DNA of 39,998 nt from JBFXDI01 sp050181295 (GTDB lineage Bacteria > Pseudomonadota > Alphaproteobacteria > Rhizobiales > Aestuariivirgaceae). The notes beneath the pieces were generated by a model. That model worked only from the letters and a program-made list of their open reading frames with translations, searched no databases and had not been told where the DNA came from. The translations under genes were made by a program, and so were the position numbers. Within the stretch, counting starts at the first letter, position 1, and every line of letters starts with the position of its first letter. The DNA is taken from assembly GCA_050181295.1 (NCBI GenBank), contig JBFXDI010000023.1, positions 1 through 39,998 on the forward strand. The letters are read 5' to 3'. This document shows, one piece after another, positions 1-7,843 of this stretch.

Positions 1-1110
1 CTCCTGGTCGATGCGCAGCGTCGGGATTGGCTGAGACTCATCAAGTCGGAGAATGTCGGCCCCGCGACCTTCCAGCAGCTTCTCAACCGCTACGGTGGAG
101 CTGCGCAGGCGCTCGAGGCCTTGCCGGAGCTCGGCCGCCGCGGCGGCCTGATCCGGCCCATCCGCATCTATCCCGCCGAAGACGCAGATCGCGACCTCGA
201 GCGGGCGGGAAGTCTTGGCGCCCGTTTCGTGGCCTTGGGAGAGCCGGACTATCCGCCGCTGCTCCGCCACATCGACAGCGCGCCGCCGCTCGTCTGCATG
301 AAGGGGCGGCTGGAGATCCTGCAGCAGTCATGCGTGGCGCTCGTGGGCGCGCGGGAAGCCTCGGCGCTCGGACGCCGCTTCACGCGCGAGCTTGCGGCGG
401 CTTTCGGCGCCGAGAGCCTGACGGTGGTCTCAGGTCTCGCCCGCGGCATCGACACAGCGGCGCACGAGGCCTCGCTCGAGACGGGGACAGTGGCCGTGCT
501 CGCGGGCGGGATCGACGTGATCTACCCGCCCGAGAACGCCACGCTGCACGAAGCCATCGGCGAGCGTGGCGTGCTGCTTTCCGAAATGACGCCGGGAACC
601 ACGCCGCGCGCCGAGTTCTTTCCACGCCGCAACCGGCTCATCGCCGGCATGAGCTTGGGCGTCGTCGTTGTCGAGGCGCGCCTGCGGTCGGGCTCGCTCA
701 TCACCGCGCGGCTGGCTGGAGAAATGGGCCGCGAGGTCTTCGCGGTGCCGGGCTCTCCGCTCGACCCGCGCGCCGGCGGTACGAATCGGTTGATCCGCGA
801 GGGTGCGACACTGACGACGGGGCCTGAGGACGTGCTCGAGGTGCTGAGAGGGCTTGGCGAGCGCCTGCGGGACGCGCCGGACGCCCTTTTCGAGCCCGAC
901 GAGCCCGTTTCCGTCGCGCCAAGGGACGTGCCGGCAGGCCTGCGGGAAATCGTCCTTTCGCTGCTCGGCGCCTCGGCCGTCGAGATCGACGACCTCATCC
1001 GGGAGAGCCACGCGCCGGCCGGCGCGGTCCTTGCGGTGCTTCTTGAGCTTGAAGTGGCGGGAAGGCTCGAGCGGCTGCCCGGTCAACGCGTCCTGCTGAC
1101 GTCGGAGTGA
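1..1110 (+). CDS. dprA: DNA-processing protein DprA (5' partial)
   Basis: DprA (Smf) binds incoming single-stranded DNA and loads RecA during natural transformation. The reading frame is open from base 1, so the true start lies upstream; 369 residues are visible. The N-terminal helical part (DWLRLIKSENVG, then LNRYGG) is followed by the Rossmann-like domain with ALVGAREAS, VVSGLARGIDTAAH and the late FFPRRNRLIAG and GSLITARLA blocks, all typical of DprA. The C-terminal 60 residues look like the winged-helix domain found in many DprA proteins. Only about ten residues seem to be missing compared with the family. The 3' end overlaps a small gene on the opposite strand by 28 bases. dprA followed by topA and rnr is a common order in this bacterial order. 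Family assignment is secure; competence in this organism is not implied. Confidence 0.95.
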   Translation, partial: LLVDAQRRDWLRLIKSENVGPATFQQLLNRYGGAAQALEALPELGRRGGLIRPIRIYPAEDADRDLERAGSLGARFVALGEPDYPPLLRHIDSAPPLVCMKGRLEILQQSCVALVGAREASALGRRFTRELAAAFGAESLTVVSGLARGIDTAAHEASLETGTVAVLAGGIDVIYPPENATLHEAIGERGVLLSEMTPGTTPRAEFFPRRNRLIAGMSLGVVVVEARLRSGSLITARLAGEMGREVFAVPGSPLDPRAGGTNRLIREGATLTTGPEDVLEVLRGLGERLRDAPDALFEPDEPVSVAPRDVPAGLREIVLSLLGASAVEIDDLIRESHAPAGAVLAVLLELEVAGRLERLPGQRVLLTSE

Positions 1111-1331
1111 GGCGGCTTTTCGGGCATTCCGCTCCTGTCCAGGGCTTCCATGGCCACCATGTCGAGGAGATAGGCCAGGAACTTGAGCTTCGCCCGTCGC
1201 GCCACGGTTCTGAGGCCAACCGTGATTTCGGCGATGTACCGTGCCGTCTCCACCGGGTCCAAAGGCGTTCCACCCGTTTCTTCCGCCGGAGAAAGTCCTG
1301 ATTCTGCCCGCTTTTTCTTGCTGGCTTTCAT
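1083..1331 (-). CDS. Small conserved-looking hypothetical protein (82 aa)
   Basis: This 82-residue protein has a charged N-terminus (MKASKKKRAESG) and a helical core (ARYIAEITVGLRTVARR, then LKFLAYLLDMVAMEAL). I recognise no domain; it resembles small uncharacterised proteins found near dprA/topA in related bacteria, but that is from memory. The chosen ATG ends at base 1331; a purine-rich GGAAGAGG lies about 11 bases before it. The frame stays open upstream on this strand into topA, but the extra residues have no protein-like character. It is convergent with dprA and overlaps its last 28 bases. Its function is unknown; the amphipathic helix may support a protein-protein or membrane-surface role. 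Confidence 0.6.
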   Translation of the reverse strand: MKASKKKRAESGLSPAEETGGTPLDPVETARYIAEITVGLRTVARRAKLKFLAYLLDMVAMEALDRSGMPEKPPHSDVSRTR

Positions 1332-1547
1332 CGGAACGGGGGCCTCTTCCGTAACGATTCCAGGATATAACTTATGGTCACATATAGCGCTGCACAAACA
1401 ATCTATGCGTGTAAAACAGCTCTTGAAGTTGCAGCGGCTCGTTACAATCTCGGGAGGGTTCGGCTCTTGTCCCTTCCGCCACAGTTCGACTAAGAGGCCC
1501 CACGCCGCGCTTCCGTGGCGCTGCAACAAGGACTGCTTGATTCCGCA
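1332..1547. other. Divergent intergenic region before topA
   Basis: This 216-base gap separates the small minus-strand gene from topA and must hold promoters for both. Bases 1365-1440 are clearly more AT-rich than the surroundings. On the plus strand, TTGAAG (1423-1428) and TACAAT (1443-1448) resemble promoter hexamers, but the spacer is only 14 bases, so I do not call a promoter. No RNA structure was recognised. Confidence 0.4.
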
Positions 1548-4151
1548 ATGAACGTCGTCGTCGTCGAGTCGCCCACCAAGGCGAAGACCATCAACAAATA
1601 CCTCGGGCCCGGCTACACGGTGCTCGCCTCCTACGGCCATGTCCGCGATCTTCCGGCCAAGGACGGTTCCGTCCGTCCCGACGAGGACTTCGCCATGTCC
1701 TGGGAGATCGACGGCAAGTCGGCCAAGCGCATGAGCGCCATCGCCGACGCCATGAGGGGCGCCGACAAGCTGATCCTCGCCACCGACCCCGACCGCGAGG
1801 GAGAGGCCATTTCCTGGCACGTGCTGGAAATCCTCAAGCGCAAGAAGGCGGTCTCCGACAAGGCGATCGAGCGGGTGGTGTTCAACGCCATCACCCGTCA
1901 GTCGGTGCTCGAGGCCATGCAGAATCCGCGCGGCATCGACAACGCGCTGGTGGAGGCCTATCTGGCGCGCCGCGCGCTCGACTATCTGGTGGGATTCACG
2001 CTTTCCCCGGTGCTCTGGAGAAAGCTGCCGGGCGCCCGCTCCGCCGGCCGCGTGCAGTCGGTGGCACTCAGGCTGGTCTGCGACCGCGAACTCGAGATCG
2101 AGTCCTTTAGGACCGAGGAGTACTGGACCATCGAGGCCGCCTTCCGCACCGACCGGGGCGAGAGCTTCGCGGCGCGCCTCGCGGCCATTAACGGCGAGCG
2201 GCTGGACAAGTTCGCCTTCAGGGACGAGGCCTCCGCCCGCGCTGTCGAGGCGGCGCTGAAGGACGCCCGCTTCTCCGTCGAGGCCGTCGAGAGCCGCCCG
2301 ACGAAGCGCAATCCGGCGCCCCCCTTCACCACCTCGACGCTGCAGCAGGAGGCCTCGCGGAAGCTCGGCTTCTCATCCTCCCAGACCATGCAGATCGCCC
2401 AGAAGCTCTACGAAGGCGTGGACATAGGAGGCGAGACGGTCGGCCTCATCACCTATATGCGCACCGACGGAGTGCAGATGGCCGGCGAGGCGATCGCCTC
2501 GGTGCGCAACGCCATCCAGCGCTCCTATGGCGAGCCCTACGTTCCGAGCTCTCCGCGCATGTACAAGACCAAGGCGAAGAACGCGCAGGAAGCCCACGAG
2601 GCCATCCGGCCGACCGACGCGTTCCGCTCGCCGGACAAGCTCCGGCGGACGCTCGATGACGCCGCCTGGAAGCTCTACGACCTCATCTGGAAGCGCACCG
2701 TCGCAAGCCAGATGGAAAGCGCCGAGATCGAACGCACGACGGCCGACGTCGTGGCGACCGGCGCAGATGGCAAGCGCTACACCTTCCGCGCCACGGGCTC
2801 CGTCGTGCGCTTCGACGGCTTCCTCAAGCTCTACCAGGAAGGCCGCGACGACGAGGAGGACGAGGACAGCAAGCGCCTTCCTCCGCTCGCCCGCGGCGAT
2901 CGGGCCGGCGCCGAGAAGATCGAGGGCCAGCAGCATTTCACCGAGCCGCCGCCCCGCTACTCGGAAGCCTCGCTCATCAAGAAGATGGAAGAGCTGGGCA
3001 TCGGCCGCCCCTCGACCTACACGGCCATTCTGACCGTGCTGCGCGACCGGGGCTATGTGCGCGTGGACAGGCGCAAGCTGATCCCCGAGGACAAGGGCCG
3101 CATCGTCACAGCATTCCTGGAATCCTTCTTCCGGCGCTATGTCGAATACGACTTCACCGCCAATCTGGAGGAGGACCTCGACCGTGTCTCGGCCGGCGAA
3201 ACCGACTGGAAGACCGTGCTCGAGAACTTCTGGCGCGCCTTCATCGGCTCCGTCGACGAGATCAAGGATCTTCGGGTCTCTGAGGTCCTGGACGCGTTGA
3301 ACGAGCTCCTGGGCCCTCACATTTTTCCGGCGCGCGCCGACGGCGGACCCCCGCGCCAGTGCCCGTCATGCCAGGAGGGTCAGCTATCGCTGAAGCTCGG
3401 CAAGTACGGCGCCTTCATCGGCTGCTCGAACTATCCCGAGTGCCGCTTTACGCGCCAGCTCGGCAATGGCGAGGAGGGCAAGGAAGCGGTGCCCCCCGAG
3501 GGCATCCTCCTGGGCAGCGATCCCGAAACGGGCGAACCGATCACCCGCCATGACGGCCGCTTCGGACCCTACGTGCAGCGGGGCAAGGGCGAGGATGGCG
3601 GCAAGCCTCCGCGCGCCTCGATCCCGAAGAGCGTGCCGCCCGAGAACGTGGACCTGGAGCTTGCGTTGCGGCTCCTCTCGCTGCCGCGCGAGGTAGGCCT
3701 GCATCCCGAGACAGGCAAGCCCATTACTGCCGGCCTCGGCCGCTACGGACCCTTCGTGCAGCATGACGGCAAATACGCCAACCTCGACTCCTTCGAGGAG
3801 ATCTTCGAGGTGGGCCTCAACCGCGCCGTCGACGCGCTGGCGAGCAAGCAGTCGCGCGGACGGCGCGGTTCGGCCGGAGCCCTTCGGGAACTTGGCGAGC
3901 ATCCGGCGGGCGGCGGCAATATTCAGGTCATGTCGGGCCGCTACGGCCCTTATGTGAAATACGGCAAGGTGAATGCCACCCTGCCCCGTTCGCTTACGCC
4001 CGAGGCCATCACGCTCGAGGAGGCGGTTGCGCTCATCGCGGAAAAGGAAGCCAAGGGACCGGCTGCCAAGAAACGCGCGCCCGCCAAGAAGGCTTCCGCC
4101 GCCAAGAAAAGCCCGGCGAAGAAGGCGGCGCGCAAGGCGAGCGCCGGATGA
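1548..4151 (+). CDS. topA: DNA topoisomerase I
   Basis: Type IA topoisomerase that relaxes negatively supercoiled DNA through a transient 5'-phosphotyrosine link. The 867-residue protein begins at the ATG giving MNVVVVESPTKAKT; longer in-frame starts upstream add a non-family leader. The Toprim domain has Glu7 and the acidic triad Asp80, Asp82 and Glu84 in TDPDREGEA. The catalytic tyrosine is Tyr303 in LITYMRTDG. After the core come one C4 zinc ribbon (Cys605, Cys608, Cys626, Cys632) and further C-terminal repeats marked by GRFGPYV, GRYGPFV and GRYGPYV. The end is a Lys/Ala-rich basic tail (KKRAPAKKASAAKK and on), which likely helps non-specific DNA binding. An AAGGA at 1528-1532 is a rather distant ribosome site. 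rnr follows after 72 bases. Confidence 0.97.
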   Translation: MNVVVVESPTKAKTINKYLGPGYTVLASYGHVRDLPAKDGSVRPDEDFAMSWEIDGKSAKRMSAIADAMRGADKLILATDPDREGEAISWHVLEILKRKKAVSDKAIERVVFNAITRQSVLEAMQNPRGIDNALVEAYLARRALDYLVGFTLSPVLWRKLPGARSAGRVQSVALRLVCDRELEIESFRTEEYWTIEAAFRTDRGESFAARLAAINGERLDKFAFRDEASARAVEAALKDARFSVEAVESRPTKRNPAPPFTTSTLQQEASRKLGFSSSQTMQIAQKLYEGVDIGGETVGLITYMRTDGVQMAGEAIASVRNAIQRSYGEPYVPSSPRMYKTKAKNAQEAHEAIRPTDAFRSPDKLRRTLDDAAWKLYDLIWKRTVASQMESAEIERTTADVVATGADGKRYTFRATGSVVRFDGFLKLYQEGRDDEEDEDSKRLPPLARGDRAGAEKIEGQQHFTEPPPRYSEASLIKKMEELGIGRPSTYTAILTVLRDRGYVRVDRRKLIPEDKGRIVTAFLESFFRRYVEYDFTANLEEDLDRVSAGETDWKTVLENFWRAFIGSVDEIKDLRVSEVLDALNELLGPHIFPARADGGPPRQCPSCQEGQLSLKLGKYGAFIGCSNYPECRFTRQLGNGEEGKEAVPPEGILLGSDPETGEPITRHDGRFGPYVQRGKGEDGGKPPRASIPKSVPPENVDLELALRLLSLPREVGLHPETGKPITAGLGRYGPFVQHDGKYANLDSFEEIFEVGLNRAVDALASKQSRGRRGSAGALRELGEHPAGGGNIQVMSGRYGPYVKYGKVNATLPRSLTPEAITLEEAVALIAEKEAKGPAAKKRAPAKKASAAKKSPAKKAARKASAG

Positions 4152-4223
4152 GCCCGTTCCGGATGGTCGGAACCGATCTCTTCTCCCTACCTTTTGTCAT
4201 GGCTGTGCGGAACTGAGCGGACC

Positions 4224-6464
4224 ATGGCGAAACGCGCGCTGAAGAAACCTCCATCTACCCTGCCCCGCGAGGATGAGATACTGGCGTTCCTGGCCAAGCA
4301 GGAGGGCAAGCCCGGCAAGCGCGAGATCGCGCGTGCCTTCGGGCTGCGTTCCTCGGCCGAGAAGATGGCGCTGAAGGCGATGCTCAAGCGCATGACCACC
4401 GAGGGGACGCTCAAGCGTTCGAGCCGCAAGTTCTCCGATCCCCGGCGCCTGCCGCCTGTCGCCGTGCTCAACATCGGCCCGGCCGATGCGGACGGCGAAC
4501 TCACCGCCTCGCCTGCCGAATGGGATCCGGACGACGGCCAGCCGCCGCGCATCCTCGTGCGCTGGCGCGGCGATGACGGACCGCCTCCCCGCACCGGCGA
4601 TCGCATCCTCGCCCGCCTGCGCGAGACGGAGGATGCCGATTACCCCTACGAGGCGCGGCTGTTGCGCCGGCTTGCGGCCCGCGCCACCCGGATTCTGGGC
4701 GTGCTGCGGCCGTCAGGCTCCGACTTCCGGCTGGTTCCCGCCGACAAGAAGGCGCGCGGTGAGTTGGACGTTCTGGCGGCCGATTCCGGCGGCGCGGTGC
4801 CGGGCGAGCTGGTGGCGGCGGAGACCTATCGCGACACTGGCCGCGGACTCATCCGGGCTCGCGTGCTGGAACGCCTGGGCTCCATGGACGACCAGCGCAA
4901 CATTTCCCTCATTGCCATCCACGAGCACGGCATCCCGAACCGCTTTCCCGATGCGGTGCTGGCCGAAACCACGAAGCTCAAGCTCGCCGGCACGGCTGGC
5001 CGCGTCGATATCCGGAGCCTGCCGCTTGTCACCATCGACCCGGCGGACGCCCGCGACCACGACGACGCCGTTTACGCGGAGGCCGACGAGGCGGAGGACA
5101 ATCCGGGCGGCGTGAAGGTCGTGGTCGCCATCGCGGATGTCGCTCACTATGTGCGTTCCGGCACGGCGCTCGACCGTGAGGCGCGGCTGCGTGGCAACTC
5201 CGTTTATTTCCCCGATCGCGTCGTGCCGATGCTGCCCGAACGCATCTCCAACGATCTCTGCTCGCTGGTCGAAGGCAAGGACCGCCCGGCGCTCGCCTGC
5301 TTCATGACCTTCGACCGGCTGGGCCGCAAGCGCGCCCACCGATTCGAGCGCGTGCTCATGCGCTCGCAAGCCTCCCTCACCTACGAGCAGGCCCAGGCCG
5401 CCACCGACGGCCGTCCCGACGACATGACCGGCCCGCTGATGGAGAGCGCGCTGAAGCCCCTGTGGAATGCCTATAACGTGCTGATGGCCGGCCGCAGGCG
5501 GCGCGAGCCTCTGGAGCTCGATATCCCGGAGCGGAAGCTGGTGCTCGACGCGCACGGCATGATCGAGCGCGTGGTGACGCCCGAGCGCCTCGATTCCCAC
5601 CGGCTCATCGAGGAGTTCATGATCCAGGCCAACGTGGCGGCCGCCGAGGCGCTGGAATCGAAGCGCTCGCCCGTGATGTACCGGGTGCATGAGGCGCCCT
5701 CCAGGGAGAAGCTCGCCGCCCTGAACGACTTTCTGTCTACCGTTGGACTCACTGGTCCCAAGGGCCAAGTGGTAAAACCCTCGAACTTCAACCGCATCCT
5801 CGCCATGGTGGCCGGCAAGGAGAACCAGCATCTCGTCAACGAGGTGGTGCTGCGAACGCAGGCGCAGGCCGTCTACAGCCCCGAGAACGCCGGGCATTTC
5901 GGATTGAACCTGCGCCGCTATGCCCACTTCACCTCCCCCATCCGGCGCTATGCCGATCTTCTTGTCCACCGCGCGCTCATCACCGCCTTCGGCTTCGGCA
6001 AGGACGGGCTGTCGGCGGAGGATGTCGAGGGGATCTCCGAAACGGCCGACATCATCTCGGCGGCCGAGCGGCGCGCCATGGCAGCCGAGCGCGATACCGT
6101 CGACCGGCTGATCGCGTCGCATCTGAAAGGCCAGGTCGGCGCCCGCTTTTCCGCCCGGATCGGCGGTGTCGTGGGCGCCGGGCTGTTCGTGAAGCTCGAT
6201 GAGTCCGGCGCCGACGGCTTCGTGCCGGTCTCGACGCTGGGATCGGACTATTATGTGCTCGACTCCGCCCAGCGCGCGCTCATCGGCCGCGACACGGGCG
6301 AGACCTATCGGCTGGGTGATCCTGTGGAGGTGCTGCTGCGCGAGGCGACGCCGGTCGCGGGCGGGCTTCGCTTCGAGATGCTGTCCGACGGTCGCAAGGG
6401 CAAGAAACCGCCCAAGGGCCTGCGCACGGTGCGGCGGGCTGGTCCGCCCCGTCGCCGGCGATAG
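4224..6464 (+). CDS. rnr: Ribonuclease R (RNB/S1 family 3'-5' exoribonuclease)
   Basis: Hydrolytic 3'-to-5' exoribonuclease that degrades structured RNA and takes part in rRNA and mRNA turnover. The 746-residue product has an N-terminal helix-turn-helix-like region (IARAFGLRSSAEK), cold-shock domains, the RNB catalytic domain and a C-terminal S1 domain (about residues 640-725). The metal-binding cluster is TIDPADARDHDDAV with Asp272, Asp278, Asp280 and Asp281, the same spacing as in E. coli RNase R. The downstream RNB block HFTSPIRRYADLLVHR is intact. The tail is basic (RRAGPPRRRR). I chose the ATG at 4224 because MAKRALKKPP looks like the family start; an ATG at 4194 would add ten residues. 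Confidence 0.95.
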   Translation: MAKRALKKPPSTLPREDEILAFLAKQEGKPGKREIARAFGLRSSAEKMALKAMLKRMTTEGTLKRSSRKFSDPRRLPPVAVLNIGPADADGELTASPAEWDPDDGQPPRILVRWRGDDGPPPRTGDRILARLRETEDADYPYEARLLRRLAARATRILGVLRPSGSDFRLVPADKKARGELDVLAADSGGAVPGELVAAETYRDTGRGLIRARVLERLGSMDDQRNISLIAIHEHGIPNRFPDAVLAETTKLKLAGTAGRVDIRSLPLVTIDPADARDHDDAVYAEADEAEDNPGGVKVVVAIADVAHYVRSGTALDREARLRGNSVYFPDRVVPMLPERISNDLCSLVEGKDRPALACFMTFDRLGRKRAHRFERVLMRSQASLTYEQAQAATDGRPDDMTGPLMESALKPLWNAYNVLMAGRRRREPLELDIPERKLVLDAHGMIERVVTPERLDSHRLIEEFMIQANVAAAEALESKRSPVMYRVHEAPSREKLAALNDFLSTVGLTGPKGQVVKPSNFNRILAMVAGKENQHLVNEVVLRTQAQAVYSPENAGHFGLNLRRYAHFTSPIRRYADLLVHRALITAFGFGKDGLSAEDVEGISETADIISAAERRAMAAERDTVDRLIASHLKGQVGARFSARIGGVVGAGLFVKLDESGADGFVPVSTLGSDYYVLDSAQRALIGRDTGETYRLGDPVEVLLREATPVAGGLRFEMLSDGRKGKKPPKGLRTVRRAGPPRRRR

Positions 6465-6481
6465 GTCGGAGACGGCATGAA

Positions 6482-6682
6482 ATGACCATGCGGGTCCGCA
6501 AGCTGATCGGCATCGTCGTGACGCTGCTCTTTCTTGCCGTCTATTGCCTGATCGCCATGGCGGTCGGAGTCAACCATTTCGCGGATGCCCCGGGATGGGC
6601 GAAGGGCCTGTTCTACGTGATCGCCGGGCTGGCGTGGCTGCCCGTTCCGATGGCGCTCATCGTCTGGATGCAGCGCCCCTGA
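6482..6682 (+). CDS. DUF2842 family small membrane protein
   Basis: A 66-residue protein with two predicted membrane segments (about residues 9-28 and 42-62) separated by a short loop ending in APGWAKG. The pattern MRVRKLIG at the start and WLPVPMALIVWM at the end fits the DUF2842 family, typically found near rnr in alphaproteobacteria; this is recalled, not searched. An in-frame ATG two codons later (6488) is an equally possible start. It lies 17 bases after rnr and is probably cotranscribed with it. It is convergent with the deacetylase gene, with only 12 bases between stops. Its role is unknown. Confidence 0.75.
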   Translation: MTMRVRKLIGIVVTLLFLAVYCLIAMAVGVNHFADAPGWAKGLFYVIAGLAWLPVPMALIVWMQRP

Positions 6683-6694
6683 GGAAGCCAACCG

Positions 6695-7750
6695 TCAGGC
6701 GGCCCTGACCAGCTTGAAGCCGTTCCAGAGCAGGAATGGCGCGCCGGACAAGAGCACGTCGACATAGCGCGGCTTCTGGAAGGCGCCGTTGAGCGACACC
6801 CGCGGCAGGGCCGTGAGGTGCTGGCGATGCTCGGCGAAGATCAACCCCTTGCGCGTGGTGACGGCAGCCTCGAATCCCGCCTCTTCGATGAGCTTGAAGT
6901 CGCGCGGGCCCGCGGACGTCTCATCGCCATAGGGATAGGCGAAGAAGCGGACATTCGCGCCCGTCTCCTGCATGATGCGCGAGCGGGACTCCCGCGCCTC
7001 CTCCAGGACTTCGGCCGGAGGCAGCTTGGCCACCGCATAGTGGTTGATCGTGTGGGCACCCAGCGTGCAGAGCGGGTCGGCCGCGAGATTGCGGAGCTCC
7101 GTCCAGGACATGGCTTCGGCGCGGCAGAGAGCATCGAGATCGATGCCGTGCGCCTCGCAGAGGTTGCGGATCCACCGGCGCTGGCTCTTCTGCTTCATAT
7201 GGCGCAGCGGCCAGTAGATTTTCTCGTAGGCCGCCTGCTTCTGCGCATCCGTCTCGGTGATGAGCGTTTCCTTGCGCAGGCCGAACTCGACCGTCAACTG
7301 CTGCTCGCCGGCGATCACGGCCTCTAGTCCCCGCCACCACAGCTCGCACTTTCCGTCCGTGATGGCCGGCGCCACGAAGACGGTGAAAGGGCAGTCGTGG
7401 CGGCGGAAGACCGGCCAGGCATGCTCGTAGATGTCGTAATAGGCATCGTCGATCGTGAAGCAGGCGAAGGGCTCATCCTGCCGTCCCGTCTTCACCCGCT
7501 CGACCGCCTCCGCAAAGGAGACGAGGCGATAGCCCCGCGCCTTCGCGAGGAGGATGACGGCGTCGAGAAACTTGGGCGAGATTTCCAGTCCCGCATTGGG
7601 CGCGAAACCCTCGACCTCGCCGCCGCCCGGGCGCACATGGTGCAGCATGAAGATGGCGCCAAGGCCGCCGAGCGAACCGGAAAGCATGCGCGAGATGCCG
7701 GAAAAATAGAGAAGATCCAAGCTCTTGCGCAGTAAGGCATCCTTGGTCAT
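6695..7750 (-). CDS. Polysaccharide deacetylase (NodB-like, CE4)
   Basis: Predicted metal-dependent polysaccharide or sugar deacetylase of 351 residues. The NodB motif 1 is TIDDAYYD, with Asp101 and Asp102 as candidate base and metal ligand; the usual Gly after the Asp pair is Ala here. Motif 2 is AHTINH with His233 and His237 as metal ligands. A region rich in Trp and charged residues (about 137-200) separates the two. No signal peptide is evident, which suggests a cytoplasmic or membrane-associated place. It lies 93 bases downstream of the GumC-like gene on the same strand, so it likely modifies the exopolysaccharide of this locus or its precursor. The substrate cannot be read from sequence. 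Confidence 0.85.
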   Translation of the reverse strand: MTKDALLRKSLDLLYFSGISRMLSGSLGGLGAIFMLHHVRPGGGEVEGFAPNAGLEISPKFLDAVILLAKARGYRLVSFAEAVERVKTGRQDEPFACFTIDDAYYDIYEHAWPVFRRHDCPFTVFVAPAITDGKCELWWRGLEAVIAGEQQLTVEFGLRKETLITETDAQKQAAYEKIYWPLRHMKQKSQRRWIRNLCEAHGIDLDALCRAEAMSWTELRNLAADPLCTLGAHTINHYAVAKLPPAEVLEEARESRSRIMQETGANVRFFAYPYGDETSAGPRDFKLIEEAGFEAAVTTRKGLIFAEHRQHLTALPRVSLNGAFQKPRYVDVLLSGAPFLLWNGFKLVRAA

Positions 7751-7843
7751 GGCACGGCTCTCGATGGATCGAAACGGGACAGATCCCGCAAGACCCGTAC
7801 CAGCCGAACCTTTACGGCCGCTTTCCAGCCCAGAGGTCTGCTT

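Noticed and set aside
4156..4173. Hairpin GTTCCG/CGGAAC after topA as terminator
   Set aside because: Stem of six base pairs without a following T-run; topA and rnr are close and probably cotranscribed.
4713..6122. Minus-strand open frame antisense to rnr
   Set aside because: Shadow of the RNB domain coding sequence; no independent features.
6694..6709. Hairpin GTCAGG/CCTGAC at the convergent DUF2842-deacetylase junction as two-way terminator
   Set aside because: No T-run on either side and part of it is coding sequence; position is suggestive but support is too weak.
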